From Streptomyces hygroscopicus (GTDB lineage: Bacteria; Actinomycetota; Actinomycetes; Streptomycetales; Streptomycetaceae): 64,000 nucleotides of DNA. Below, piece by piece: positions 18,726-27,117 of this stretch. The translations under genes and the position numbers were made by a program. The DNA lies in NCBI GenBank assembly GCA_002021875.1, contig CP018627.1, positions 4,278,001-4,342,000 on the forward strand, written 5' to 3'. Position 1 is the stretch's first letter. Each line of letters opens with the position of its first letter. The notes beneath the pieces are model-generated. The model made no database searches. It was not told the origin of the DNA and worked only from the letters and a program-made list of their open reading frames with translations.

Positions 18726-19304
18726 TTACAGATGCGGCACGATGTGCGGCATCAGGTCCTGGAAGGTGCGCCCGTTGGCCGGCTCGCCGACCGCCTTCAT
18801 CTGCCAGGCGCTGCCCGCGCGCTGGACCGTGGCCATGATCTGGGCGGTGTACTGCCCGCCACCGGTGAGGGTGTAGCGGGCGAGTTCCTGCCCGTTGGTC
18901 TCGTCCACCAGCCGGCAGAACGCGTTCTGCACCTCGGCGAAGGTCTGGCCGGTGAAGGAGTTCACCGTGAAGACGATCTGGTCGATGTGGACGGGCACCC
19001 GCTGCAGATCGACCAGGATCGCCTCGTCGTCGCCGCCCTGCCCGGCCCCGCCCACGAGATTGTCACCGGTGTGGCGGACCGAGCCGTCATCGCTGACCAG
19101 GTGGCGGAAGAAGACGACATCGGTCGGCTGCTTGTCGGCGAAGAGGACGGCCGACGCATCGAGGTCGATCTCCCTCGTACGGGAGCCGAACAGTCCGCGG
19201 CGGGGCGCCGCCTGCCAGCCCAGCCCCATCCGCACCGCGGTCAGGGCGCCCCCGTCGGCCTTCTGCAGGCTGATGGCCTGTCCCTTGGACATGTTGACCG
19301 TCAC
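18726..19304 (-). CDS. TerD family protein (calcium-binding stress protein)
   Basis: A 192-residue stand-alone TerD/TerE-type protein. It begins MTVNMSKGQAISLQK, the usual family start, from a GTG codon. The fold-defining acidic loops EIDLDASAVLF and VHTGDN...GQGGDDEAI are the Ca2+-binding sites known from TerD structures. LTGGGQYTAQIMATV closes the domain. TerD proteins are cytoplasmic, often abundant, and linked to tellurite resistance, membrane stress and differentiation in Streptomyces. It is first in the minus-strand order terD, TerD-FtsK-like, terC, but hairpins after its stop suggest it can be transcribed alone. Confidence 0.93.
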   Translation of the reverse strand: MTVNMSKGQAISLQKADGGALTAVRMGLGWQAAPRRGLFGSRTREIDLDASAVLFADKQPTDVVFFRHLVSDDGSVRHTGDNLVGGAGQGGDDEAILVDLQRVPVHIDQIVFTVNSFTGQTFAEVQNAFCRLVDETNGQELARYTLTGGGQYTAQIMATVQRAGSAWQMKAVGEPANGRTFQDLMPHIVPHL

Positions 19305-19465
19305 GCGCTGTCCCTACTCTCGTCTCTTGATTCCCCGTGGCCGCCGCGGGTGTGCGGCCGTGGCCGCGCCGTATGCACGGCCCTCCGAAAACCCTATGCA
19401 CTGCCGCCAGGGCTCCGGCCGGACGAGCGGGCTTTTGTGTCGGTCTTGCAACACAGCGAAGCTGC

Positions 19466-19494
19466 GGGCGCCCCGATGAAGGCCCGGGGCGCCC
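19466..19494 (-). terminator. Terminator after uvrB
   Basis: A 9-bp perfect stem (19466-19474 with 19486-19494) and an 11-base loop start within 6 bases of the uvrB stop. Confidence 0.6.
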
Positions 19495-19499
19495 GGCCG

Positions 19500-21638
19500 T
19501 CAGGAGACTCCCGCCTCCCTCATCTGCCGCAGCTCCTTCTTCAACTCCGACACCTCGTCGCGCAGTCGCGCCGCCACCTCGAACTGGAGCTCCGCCGCCG
19601 CGGCCCGCATGCGGTCGGTCATCTCCTCGATCTGCTCCGCGAGCTCGGCCGCGGGCCGGTCGGTCAGCACTTCTTCCTTGGCCTTGCCCTTGGCGGCCTT
19701 GCCGCCCTTGGCCGTCTTGCCGCCGGCCGCCGGCACGGGGGTCTTCGCGTCCTTGCCGTCCTTCACCTTGCGGTAGCCGGTGCCGAGCAGCTGCTCGGTG
19801 TCGACGTCCTCGCGGGCGATCTGGGCCACGATGTCGTTGATCTTCTTGCGCAGCGGCTGCGGATCGATCTTGTTCGCCTTGTTGTACGCGATCTGCTTGT
19901 CGCGGCGGCGGTTGGTCTCGTCGATGGCCTTCGCCATCGCCGGGGTGACCTTGTCGGCGTACATATGCACCTGGCCCGACACGTTACGAGCGGCACGGCC
20001 GATGGTCTGGATCAGCGAGGTGCCCGAGCGCAGGAAGCCCTCCTTGTCGGCGTCGAGGATGGCGACCAGGGAGACCTCCGGAAGGTCGAGGCCCTCCCGC
20101 AGCAGGTTGATGCCCACCAGCACGTCGAACTCACCGGCGCGCAGCTCGCGCAGCAGCTCGACGCGGCGCAGGGTGTCCACATCGCTGTGCAGATAGCGCA
20201 CCTGGATGCCCAGCTCGAGCATGTAGTCGGTCAGGTCCTCGGCCATCTTCTTGGTGAGGGTGGTGACCAGGACGCGCTCGTCCTTCTCGGTGCGGGTGCG
20301 GATCTCGTGGATGAGATCGTCGATCTGGCCTTCGGTCGGCTTGACGACGACCTCGGGGTCGATCAGACCGGTCGGGCGGATGATCTGCTCCACGAAGCCA
20401 TCGCCCCGGGAGAGCTCGAACGGGCCCGGGGTCGCTGAGAGATAGACCGTCTGGCCGACGCGCTTCAAGAACTCCTCCCACTTCAGCGGGCGGTTGTCGA
20501 GCGCGGAGGGCAGCCGGAAGCCGTGCTCGATCAGGGTCCGCTTACGGGAGGCGTCGCCCTCGTACATCGCGCCGATCTGCGGCACCGTGACATGCGACTC
20601 GTCGATGACCAGGAGGAAGTCCTCCGGGAAGTAGTCCAGCAGGGTGTGCGGCGGGGAGCCGGACTCACGGCCGTCGATGTGCAGCGAGTAGTTCTCGATG
20701 CCCGAGCAGGTGCCGATCTGGCGCATCATCTCGATGTCGTAGGTGGTGCGCATCCGCAGCCGCTGGGCCTCCAGCAGCTTGCCCTGCTTCTCCATCCGGG
20801 CCAGGGTCTCCGTGAGCTCGGCCTCGATCCCGGCGATGGCCTTCTCCATGCGCTCGGGCCCGGCCACATAGTGGCTGGCCGGGAAGACATAGAGCTCCCG
20901 GTCCTCGCTGATCACCTCGCCGGTGAGCGGGTGGAGCGTGGAGAGCGCCTCGATCTCGTCGCCGAACATCTCGATGCGGACCGCGAGCTCCTCGTAGACC
21001 GGGAAGATCTCGATGGTGTCGCCGCGGACCCGGAAGGTGCCCCGGGTGAAGGCCATGTCATTACGGGCGTACTGGATATCGACAAAGCGACGCAGCAGCT
21101 GATCGCGGTCGATCTCCTCGCCGACCTTGAGCGGCACCATGCGGTCCACGTACTCCTGCGGCGTACCGAGGCCGTAGATGCAGGAGACGGATGCCACCAC
21201 GATCACGTCACGCCGGGTGAGCAGCGAATTCGTGGCCGAGTGGCGCAGCCGCTCCACCTCCTCGTTGATCGAGGAGTCCTTCTCGATATAGGTGTCCGAC
21301 TGCGGGACGTACGCCTCGGGCTGGTAGTAGTCGTAGTACGAGACGAAGTACTCGACCGCGTTGTTCGGCAGCAGCTCGCGGAACTCATTGGCCAGCTGGG
21401 CGGCGAGCGTCTTGTTCGGAGCCATGACCAGCGTGGGCCGCTGCAGTTTCTCGATCATCCACGCGGTGGTCGCGGACTTACCGGTGCCGGTCGCACCGAG
21501 CAGCACGACATCCTTCTCACCCCCGCGCACACGCCGTTCGAGGTCGGCGATGGCGGTGGGCTGGTCACCGCTGGGCTGATAGGGGCTGACGACCTCGAAG
21601 GGCGCCACCTTGCGTTCGAGCTGAGTTACGGGCCGCAT
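19500..21638 (-). CDS. uvrB: Excinuclease ABC subunit B
   Basis: UvrB is the helicase-like subunit that verifies damage and forms the pre-incision complex with DNA. The 712-residue product has Walker [11 protein letters not shown], the beta-hairpin region [25 protein letters not shown]-type motif II VIDESH, motif [11 protein letters not shown] and a C-terminal UVR coiled coil ([20 protein letters not shown]) that contacts UvrC. A Lys/Gly/Ala-rich insert precedes the UVR motif. ATG 21638 ([14 protein letters not shown]) is chosen over the longer in-frame GTG at 21668 because it matches the family. It stands alone on the minus strand. Confidence 0.97.
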   Translation of the reverse strand: MRPVTQLERKVAPFEVVSPYQPSGDQPTAIADLERRVRGGEKDVVLLGATGTGKSATTAWMIEKLQRPTLVMAPNKTLAAQLANEFRELLPNNAVEYFVSYYDYYQPEAYVPQSDTYIEKDSSINEEVERLRHSATNSLLTRRDVIVVASVSCIYGLGTPQEYVDRMVPLKVGEEIDRDQLLRRFVDIQYARNDMAFTRGTFRVRGDTIEIFPVYEELAVRIEMFGDEIEALSTLHPLTGEVISEDRELYVFPASHYVAGPERMEKAIAGIEAELTETLARMEKQGKLLEAQRLRMRTTYDIEMMRQIGTCSGIENYSLHIDGRESGSPPHTLLDYFPEDFLLVIDESHVTVPQIGAMYEGDASRKRTLIEHGFRLPSALDNRPLKWEEFLKRVGQTVYLSATPGPFELSRGDGFVEQIIRPTGLIDPEVVVKPTEGQIDDLIHEIRTRTEKDERVLVTTLTKKMAEDLTDYMLELGIQVRYLHSDVDTLRRVELLRELRAGEFDVLVGINLLREGLDLPEVSLVAILDADKEGFLRSGTSLIQTIGRAARNVSGQVHMYADKVTPAMAKAIDETNRRRDKQIAYNKANKIDPQPLRKKINDIVAQIAREDVDTEQLLGTGYRKVKDGKDAKTPVPAAGGKTAKGGKAAKGKAKEEVLTDRPAAELAEQIEEMTDRMRAAAAELQFEVAARLRDEVSELKKELRQMREAGVS

Positions 21639-21713
21639 GAGACCAACCGTACGACTCGCCACTGACAACGGCGGGGCGTTCCCGCGCGCCGCCCGCCGTA
21701 GACCCTCTGGCCG

Positions 21714-21742
21714 AATTTAGATGATCATGTGCCTGATGTCGC
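21714..21742 (-). promoter_or_regulatory. Possible uvrB promoter
   Basis: On the minus strand, GCGACA (21737-21742) and TAAATT (21714-21719) are separated by 17 bases, each matching about four of six consensus positions. They lie about 75 bases upstream of uvrB in an unusually AT-rich patch. No LexA-type box was found. Confidence 0.35.
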
Positions 21743-21852
21743 CTGTGGCATGAATTTTACGTCCATCCGATACCTATCCTCCGCTACCGCGCATCTGGGA
21801 CCCTCTGCCCGTCCATGAGTCAGACGAGAGTCAGACGACGCGAGGAGTCCGT

Positions 21853-22737
21853 ATGCAGATCCGCCCGGCCGCCGCGTTAACCGGCGCGCTCATCGGGATG
21901 TCCGCGCTCTTCCTCCCCACGGCCTCGGCGACGGCCCAGGCCACCGGCCAGACGCACCACCACACGGTCACCGTGGCCCATCGCGGCGCCTCCGCGTACG
22001 CCCCCGAGAACACCCTGGCCGCCGTCGACGCCGCCGACGACCTGGGCATCGACTGGGTGGAGAACGACGTCCAGCGCACCAGGGACGGCGAGCTGATCGT
22101 GATGCACGACACCACGCTGAACCGGACCACCGACGTCGAGCAGGTCTTCCCGGACCGGGCGCCCTGGAACATCTCCGACTTCACCCTCGACGAGATCGAG
22201 AAGCTGGACGCCGGAAGCTGGTTCGGCGCCGAGTTCCAGGGCGAGACGGTGCCGACCCTGGAGGAGTACATGGACCGGGTTTCGGACAACCACCAAAAGC
22301 TCCTGCTGGAGCTCAAGGCGCCTGAGCTCTATCCGGGGATCGAACGCCAGACGCTGCGGGAGCTGCGCAGAGAGGGCTGGCTGGACCACCGGCACAAGCG
22401 CCGGCTGATCATCCAGAGCTTCAGCGCCGACTCCGTGCGGTCGGTCCACCGGCTGCGGCCGGACCTCAAGACCGGCTTCCTGGGCACCCCGGCCGTCGCC
22501 GACCTGCCGGAGTACGCCGAGTTCTCCGACCAGATCAACCCCAGCTACAAGACCATCGACGCCGGTTACGTGGCCGCGGTGCGGGCGGTGGACGGGGCGC
22601 ACGGCAAGCCGCTGGAGGTCTACACCTGGACCGTCAACGACGGCCCGTCGGCGGTCTCGGTCGCGGGCATGGGCGTGAACGGCATCATCACCAACAAGCC
22701 CGATGTGATCCGGGACGCCCTCGACGACGCCTCGTAA
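21853..22737 (+). CDS. Secreted glycerophosphodiester phosphodiesterase
   Basis: It hydrolyses glycerophosphodiesters (phospholipid or teichoic-acid debris) to glycerol-3-phosphate and an alcohol. The 294-residue protein has a signal peptide (residues 1 to about 28), then the GDPD motifs HRGASAYAPENT (43-54), the acidic metal-site segment VENDVQRTRDG and the general acid in VMHDTTLNRTT. LLLELKAPELYP carries the Glu/Lys pair, and EVYTWTVND is typical near the end. ATG 21853 has GAGGAG in front. Leucine codon 9 is TTA (21877-21879), in the signal peptide, so translation should need the bldA tRNA. A strong hairpin follows the stop. Confidence 0.94.
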   Translation: MQIRPAAALTGALIGMSALFLPTASATAQATGQTHHHTVTVAHRGASAYAPENTLAAVDAADDLGIDWVENDVQRTRDGELIVMHDTTLNRTTDVEQVFPDRAPWNISDFTLDEIEKLDAGSWFGAEFQGETVPTLEEYMDRVSDNHQKLLLELKAPELYPGIERQTLRELRREGWLDHRHKRRLIIQSFSADSVRSVHRLRPDLKTGFLGTPAVADLPEYAEFSDQINPSYKTIDAGYVAAVRAVDGAHGKPLEVYTWTVNDGPSAVSVAGMGVNGIITNKPDVIRDALDDAS

Positions 22738-22757
22738 CCCACGGCTCCCGGACGAGT

Positions 22758-22783
22758 CGCCCCGCCGGCCGACCGGCGGGGCG
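22758..22783. terminator. Terminator after the GDPD gene
   Basis: A perfect 11-bp stem (22758-22768 with 22773-22783) and a CCGA tetraloop lie 20 bases after the GDPD stop and just before ogt. Confidence 0.75.
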
Positions 22784-22812
22784 CTGTCGGTGGCGGGTTC
22801 TACGCTGAGGGC

Positions 22813-23463
22813 GTGACGATCGCGGAGCGGCAGACACAGCGGGACCCGCACGAGGGGCCGGAGCGGCGGGACGCGCGCGCCTGGGCCTGGGCGGTCCCCG
22901 CCACGCCCATCGGCCCGCTGCTGCTCGCGGCCACGGACGAGGGGCTGGTCCAGGTGGTCTTCCACGCGGAGGGGAAGACGGCGGCCGAGGCCGTCGCCAG
23001 GCTTACGCGCCGCCTCGGCGCCGAGCCCACGCCGATGCCGTCCGCGGGCTCCGGCACCGTGGCCACCGGCACCGCGGCCACCCCGGCGGCGCCTCGCTGC
23101 GCCGAGCATCTCGCCGAGGCGATCCGGCAGGTGGAGAGCTATTTCGCCGAGGACACCAAGGCGTTCACCCTCTCCCTGGACTGGTCCCTGACCACCGGCT
23201 TCAACCGCCGGGTGCTGCGCGAGCTGGCCGCCCATGTCCCCTACGGCACGGTCGTCGGCTATCAGGACCTCGCCGACCGGGTGGGCGAGCCGGGCGCGGC
23301 CCGCGCCGTCGGCATGGCCATGGGCAGCAATCCACTGCCGGTCGTGGTCCCCTGCCACCGGGTGGTCGAGAGCGACGGCGGCATCGGCGGCTTCGGCGGC
23401 GGGCTGGAGACCAAGCGCTCCCTGCTGGCACTGGAAGGCGTTCTTCCGCAACCGCTCTTCTGA
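22813..23463 (+). CDS. ogt: Methylated-DNA-protein-cysteine methyltransferase
   Basis: It repairs O6-alkylguanine by transferring the alkyl group irreversibly to its own cysteine. The active-site motif PCHRVV is present, with the helix-turn-helix segment TGFNRRVLRELAAHVPYGTVVGYQDLA and the arginine-finger helix ARAVGMAMGSNP. The 216-residue length exceeds the usual 160-180 because of a low-complexity insert around residues 75-95 (Pro/Ala/Gly/Thr-rich) between the N-terminal RNase H-like domain and the active domain. The GTG at 22813 is the best start, with GAGGG in front. It sits between a GDPD gene and a DUF4360 pair, close to the uvr genes. Confidence 0.93.
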   Translation: MTIAERQTQRDPHEGPERRDARAWAWAVPATPIGPLLLAATDEGLVQVVFHAEGKTAAEAVARLTRRLGAEPTPMPSAGSGTVATGTAATPAAPRCAEHLAEAIRQVESYFAEDTKAFTLSLDWSLTTGFNRRVLRELAAHVPYGTVVGYQDLADRVGEPGAARAVGMAMGSNPLPVVVPCHRVVESDGGIGGFGGGLETKRSLLALEGVLPQPLF

Positions 23464-23799
23464 ATCGTTCTTCCCGGCCGGGACGGAAATATCTTGTTCC
23501 GGAATTCCTCGGCCGTCTTGTGGCGCTTGCCTATCACCCCTATCTTAAGAGCGCCCATCGCCCTGGCTTTCCGTCACCCGCCGGGCATGGGGCTCTCATT
23601 GCGTTCGGCCGTACGAACCGTACCGCGCGATAACGCTCTTCCCCGCTCTTCTGCTCTTGCGCTCTTCCCCGTTCCACCGATCTTCCGCTCCACCCGCTCC
23701 TGCGGTTCCCCCTGCCCTACCCCCGCACGTCCTGTTCTTCCCGCTCCTTGGAAATTCATCGCTCAACTACGTCCCCACAAGTGATCGAATTGGAGAGCC
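23464..23799 (+). other. 336-bp intergenic region ahead of the DUF4360 pair
   Basis: No convincing gene was seen. The left part holds a possible promoter (23518-23546). The middle, from about 23638 to 23740, is strongly pyrimidine-biased with repeated CTCTTCC and GCTCTT words, giving a long C/U-rich leader before the first DUF4360 start. Confidence 0.5.
23518..23546 (+). promoter_or_regulatory. Possible promoter for the DUF4360 pair
   Basis: TTGTGG (23518-23523), a 17-base spacer and TATCTT (23541-23546). The -10 equals that of the 32907 promoter. The leader would be about 250 bases long. Confidence 0.35.
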
Positions 23800-24453
23800 A
23801 TGTCCGGTGTTCTGCTCGCGGGCGGCGCGGTCGCGGCGCTATTCGCCTCGGCCCTTTCCACTCAAGGTGTTTCCTCGGCTCCTGATGGACCGCCGGAAAA
23901 GATCCAGATAAGCGTCAAGACGGTGAACGGCTCGGGCTGCCCCAAGGGCACCGCCGCCGTGGCCGCCGCCGCCGACAACTCGGCCTTCACCGTGACCTAC
24001 AGCGACTATCTCGCCCAGGTGGGCCCCGACGCGGATCCGACCGACATCCGCAAGAACTGCCAGCTCAGCCTCGGCGTGCATGTGCCGCAGGGCTTCACGT
24101 ACGCCATCGCCCAGGTCGACTACCGGGGTTATGGCTACCTCGAAAAGGGCGCCAAGGGCACCGAGAAGGCGAGCTACTACTTCCAGGGCTCGGCGGACAC
24201 CGCGTCACGGACCCATGAATTCAGCGGCCCGTACAACGACAACTGGCAGACCACCGACAGCACCGACTACAGCGCCCTGGTGTGGGCCCCCTGCGGCCAG
24301 GACCGCAACTTCAACGTCAACACCGAGCTGCGGGTCAGCGCCGGTACCTCTTCCACGGGCAGCACCAGCTTCATGGCCATGGACTCGACGGACGGCGGCG
24401 TCAGCACCATTTACCACCTCGCCTGGAAGGAATGCCCCTCCGCCGTCCAGTAG
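23800..24453 (+). CDS. DUF4360 secreted protein, copy 1
   Basis: A 217-residue exported protein of the DUF4360 family, which has no known function. A signal peptide (about residues 1-26) is followed by a beta-rich domain. Paired cysteines occur in NGSGCPKGT, RKNCQLSL, WAPCGQDRNFNVNTEL and WKECPS, consistent with two disulfides. It is a close paralogue of the next gene, 30 bases downstream, so the two arose by tandem duplication. The start has GGAGAG in front. At the signal-peptide position where copy 2 has TTA, this gene has CTA. Family members may act on cell walls or surfaces, but nothing here shows it. Confidence 0.85.
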   Translation: MSGVLLAGGAVAALFASALSTQGVSSAPDGPPEKIQISVKTVNGSGCPKGTAAVAAAADNSAFTVTYSDYLAQVGPDADPTDIRKNCQLSLGVHVPQGFTYAIAQVDYRGYGYLEKGAKGTEKASYYFQGSADTASRTHEFSGPYNDNWQTTDSTDYSALVWAPCGQDRNFNVNTELRVSAGTSSTGSTSFMAMDSTDGGVSTIYHLAWKECPSAVQ

Positions 24454-24483
24454 CACGGTAAAACCACCATCGAATGGAGAATC

Positions 24484-25146
24484 ATGCCCGGTGTTCTGTA
24501 CGCAGGCGGCGTGGTCGCGGCGTTATTCGCCTCGACGCTCACTTCCCAGGCATATGCGCAACCCCCGTTCGACACCGTGCCACCCGACAAGATCGTGATC
24601 ACTGTCGCGACCGTGAATGGATCGGGCTGCCCGGCGGGCACCGCGGCGATCGCCGTCTCCCCCGATAACACGGCCTTCACCGTGACCTACAGCGAGTATC
24701 TCGCCCAGGTGGGCGTGGGATCCAAGCCGACGGACTTCAGAAAGAACTGTCAGCTGAGTCTGGTCACGCATGTGCCACAGGGCTTCTCCTACGCCATCGC
24801 CAGTGTCGACTACCGTGGTTTCGCCCATCTGGAAAAGGGCGCGTCCGCCACCCAGAAAGCCTCGTACTACTTCCAGGGGCAGTCGCAGACCTCGTCCAAC
24901 ACGCATGAGTTCGCCGGTTCCTACGACGACAACTGGCAGGTCACCGACACGGCCGATATCGCGACCGTGGTGTGGTCGCCCTGCGGTGAACTCCGCAACT
25001 TCAACATCAACACCGAGTTGCGGGCCAACGCCGGAACGTCCAACACCAAGGAAACGACCAGCTTCATCGCGATGGACTCGACCGACGGCGATGTGAGCAC
25101 CACCTATCACTTCGCCTGGAAGGAATGCCCGTCGGCCAAGAAGTGA
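24484..25146 (+). CDS. DUF4360 secreted protein, copy 2 (TTA codon in signal peptide)
   Basis: A 220-residue paralogue of the preceding protein, sharing NGSGCP, TVTYS(D/E)YLAQVG, RKNCQLSL, the VDYRG repeat strand, KASYYFQG, RNFN(V/I)NTELR and WKECPSA. It has the same four-cysteine layout and a similar signal peptide. It follows copy 1 by 30 bases with its own TGGAGAA ribosome site, so the two are likely one transcript. Leucine codon 14 is TTA (24523-24525), predicting dependence on the bldA tRNA and so expression late in development, whereas copy 1 has CTA there. It is unlikely to be a pseudogene because the frame is intact and all cysteines are kept. Confidence 0.85.
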   Translation: MPGVLYAGGVVAALFASTLTSQAYAQPPFDTVPPDKIVITVATVNGSGCPAGTAAIAVSPDNTAFTVTYSEYLAQVGVGSKPTDFRKNCQLSLVTHVPQGFSYAIASVDYRGFAHLEKGASATQKASYYFQGQSQTSSNTHEFAGSYDDNWQVTDTADIATVVWSPCGELRNFNINTELRANAGTSNTKETTSFIAMDSTDGDVSTTYHFAWKECPSAKK

Positions 25147-25180
25147 CCTTCCGCGCACCACCCCGGACATGACGTCCTGC

Positions 25181-25222
25181 GCACCGCCCCGAGTCGTACC
25201 CGGTTACGGCTCGGGGCGGTGC
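25181..25222. terminator. Bidirectional terminator between DUF4360 copy 2 and the kinase-like gene
   Basis: An 18-bp stem (25181-25198 with 25205-25222, one G.T pair) contains the stop codon of the minus-strand gene (25204-25206) in its right arm. It serves two convergent genes. Confidence 0.8.
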
Positions 25223-25851
25223 CAGGCCGGATGCCGGGGATCGTCCATCCGCACCACCACATCCGCCGCCTCACCGGGCACCACCTCGTCCTCGTAGCGC
25301 GCGAAGGCCGGCAGCGTCCAGCGGTCGTCCTCCTCCGTGCGGCGGGCGAGGGCGGCCGGGGACAGCCGCAGATGCACCGACAGATCGAACGGGAACCAGT
25401 GCCCCAGCAGCAGAGCGCCGTGCAGCAGCAGCACCCCGCCCCGCGGAAGTTCGGCGTACGGGCTGCGTGTGGCCCGGTCGGTCACCGGATCCCACAGGTC
25501 GGGCAGCACCCGCCCGGTGCCGCCCGCCCCCGGGTCCAGCGGATCGAAGACCTCGCGCCACAGGGCGCCGGTGTCCAGCCAGCGGTCGTAGTACGCGTCG
25601 GGGTCCCACTTCCCGTACTCATAGCGCAGCGAGGCGGGCCGCCAGAACCCCGCCGACCCGACCACCAGCACCGGACGCCCCCGGATCCGCAGCGCCTCCG
25701 ACAGATCCCGCGCCAGCTCGGCGGTGGGCGCCGCCGGAGCCCCGTCGACGGCCACCCTCAGCCAGGGGCCGCCGTCCGCCGCCGTCAGCCCGGCGATGCG
25801 GTCGGCGGTCACGTCGGTCAGCCGTTCCCAGGTGATCGCTTCGAGCCGCAC
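25204..25851 (-). CDS. Uridine kinase-like protein with degenerate P-loop
   Basis: A 215-residue protein resembling the uridine kinase-like family of Streptomyces. LRVAVDGAPAAPTAELA stands where kinases have VDGxxGxGKT, so the lysine and two glycines of Walker A are missing. Later features fit the family: RPVLVVGSAGFWRPASLR, YDRWLDTGALWREVFDPL and LLLHGALLLGHWFPFDLSVHL. It may be a non-catalytic relative or use a different nucleotide mode. GTG 25851 is preferred because upstream extensions overlap the start region of the divergent DUF1697 gene. It ends inside a shared hairpin with the DUF4360 pair. Confidence 0.72.
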   Translation of the reverse strand: MRLEAITWERLTDVTADRIAGLTAADGGPWLRVAVDGAPAAPTAELARDLSEALRIRGRPVLVVGSAGFWRPASLRYEYGKWDPDAYYDRWLDTGALWREVFDPLDPGAGGTGRVLPDLWDPVTDRATRSPYAELPRGGVLLLHGALLLGHWFPFDLSVHLRLSPAALARRTEEDDRWTLPAFARYEDEVVPGEAADVVVRMDDPRHPAWHRPEP

Positions 25852-25930
25852 GCCCCCATCATGCCGTGGGCCCCACGGCATGGGCCGCGGGGGCCCGGCT
25901 CCCCGGCTCAGGGAGAGGTACCCTCCGGCC

Positions 25931-26473
25931 ATGGCATTTCAGATAGCGCTGCTCCGCGGCATCAATGTGGGCGGGAACAGGAAGTTCCCCATGGCCCGGC
26001 AGCGTGAGCTGATGGCCGAGCTGGGTTTCGAGGACGTCACCGTCCACCTCCAGACCGGCAATATCGTCTTCGCCGACCCCGGCACCCCGCCCGAGCGGAC
26101 GGCCCGCACCATCGAGGACGGCTTCGCCGCCGACCTCGGCTTTCCCGTGCCCGTCATGGTCCGTACGCGCGATGAGCTGGCCGCGACGATCGAGGCCAAC
26201 CCCTATCCGGAGGCCGCGGCCGAGCCCAAGACCCTGCATGTGGTCTTCCTGGCGGACGTGCCCACGGACACGGCCACGCTGGACGCGGTGGATCCGGCCA
26301 CCTACGCCCCGGACGAGTTCCGCCTCATCGGCCGCGAGATCTTCCTGCGCTGCCCGGACGGGGTCGGCCGCTCCAAGCTGGCGGCGAAGGTCACCAACGC
26401 CCGGCTCGGCGTGCCGGCCACCGCCCGCAACTGGAACACGGTCACCAAGCTGCTGGCGCTGGCCGACGCCTGA
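25931..26473 (+). CDS. DUF1697 family protein
   Basis: A 180-residue cytoplasmic protein of the DUF1697 family. It shows the family start FQIALLRGINVGG, then LGFEDVTVHLQTGNIVF and the C-terminal TNARLGVPATARNWNTV, which close relatives share. The function is unknown; the structure known for one member suggests a nucleic-acid-binding-like alpha/beta fold, but I would not assign a role. ATG 25931 lies about 80 bases from the divergent kinase-like gene. A GGGAGAGG sequence sits somewhat far upstream. Tandem repeats begin about 35 bases after its stop. Confidence 0.85.
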   Translation: MAFQIALLRGINVGGNRKFPMARQRELMAELGFEDVTVHLQTGNIVFADPGTPPERTARTIEDGFAADLGFPVPVMVRTRDELAATIEANPYPEAAAEPKTLHVVFLADVPTDTATLDAVDPATYAPDEFRLIGREIFLRCPDGVGRSKLAAKVTNARLGVPATARNWNTVTKLLALADA

Positions 26474-26508
26474 GACGTCTCCTCGGCGAGAGGCACGTCC
26501 CGCAACCG

Positions 26509-26577
26509 CCGAGGCGCATTCCCCACCCTGAGGCGCGTTCCCCAGCGTGACCCTGAGGCGCGTTCCCCGGCGTGAGG
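26509..26577. repeat. Tandem repeats between DUF1697 and PemK genes
   Basis: The 15-mer TGAGGCGCGTTCCCC occurs at 26529 and 26554, with a diverged copy at 26509. The last two copies extend to a 25-base unit (26528-26552 and 26553-26577) differing at about three positions. They fill the gap between convergent genes. Confidence 0.85.
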
Positions 26578-26582
26578 CTTTC

Positions 26583-27053
26583 TCAGCTCCAGCCGTACCG
26601 CTGCCGCAGCCGCATCACGACCAGGTCGAAGCGCGGCCGGTCGAGTGCGCACGCCTCGCGCCGCATCCCGTCCGGGTGCACCCGCAGCACCCGGTCCACA
26701 TCGACCCAGGAGTCCCGCCCGGCCCGGTCCCAGGGCCCGGAACCGATCGGCACCCACTCGCGGTCGGCGTCATGCCGCTTGCTCGACAGCTGCACGGCGA
26801 GCAGCGTCCCGCCCCGCTCCCGCGCGACCACCAGCACCGGCCGGTCCTTGCCGCGGCCGTCGTTCTCCTCGTACGGCACCCATGTCCAGACGATCTCCCC
26901 GGGGTCCGGGTCCCCGTCCGGATCGGGTGCGTACTCCGTCCGTACCCGCCCGACCTGGCGCGGATGAGCCTCGACGGTGGCGGCGGGACCGGTGCTTCCG
27001 GGAAGCGCCGCGCCGTCCTCCGTCCCCTGCGTTCCGTTGAATGGCCTGATCAC
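26583..27053 (-). CDS. PemK/MazF-like toxin-family protein
   Basis: A 156-residue protein whose C-terminal two thirds match the PemK/MazF fold: GEIVWTWVPYEENDGRGKDRPVLVV, then LLAVQLSSKRHD and a conserved DSWVDVDRVLRV strand. MazF-type toxins are mRNA endonucleases. This longer Streptomyces form has an extra N-terminal region, and no antitoxin gene is next to it, so it may be a housekeeping relative or an orphan toxin. GTG 27053 (VIRPFNGTQG) is chosen; longer in-frame starts would run into the divergent FUSC gene. The gap to that gene, 64 bases, must contain both promoters. Confidence 0.75.
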   Translation of the reverse strand: MIRPFNGTQGTEDGAALPGSTGPAATVEAHPRQVGRVRTEYAPDPDGDPDPGEIVWTWVPYEENDGRGKDRPVLVVARERGGTLLAVQLSSKRHDADREWVPIGSGPWDRAGRDSWVDVDRVLRVHPDGMRREACALDRPRFDLVVMRLRQRYGWS

Positions 27054-27117
27054 GCGCGACACGTTAACCCGTACGCGGCGGCCGATGACATGGCGGCCCC
27101 CTCCGCGTGGAAGGGGC

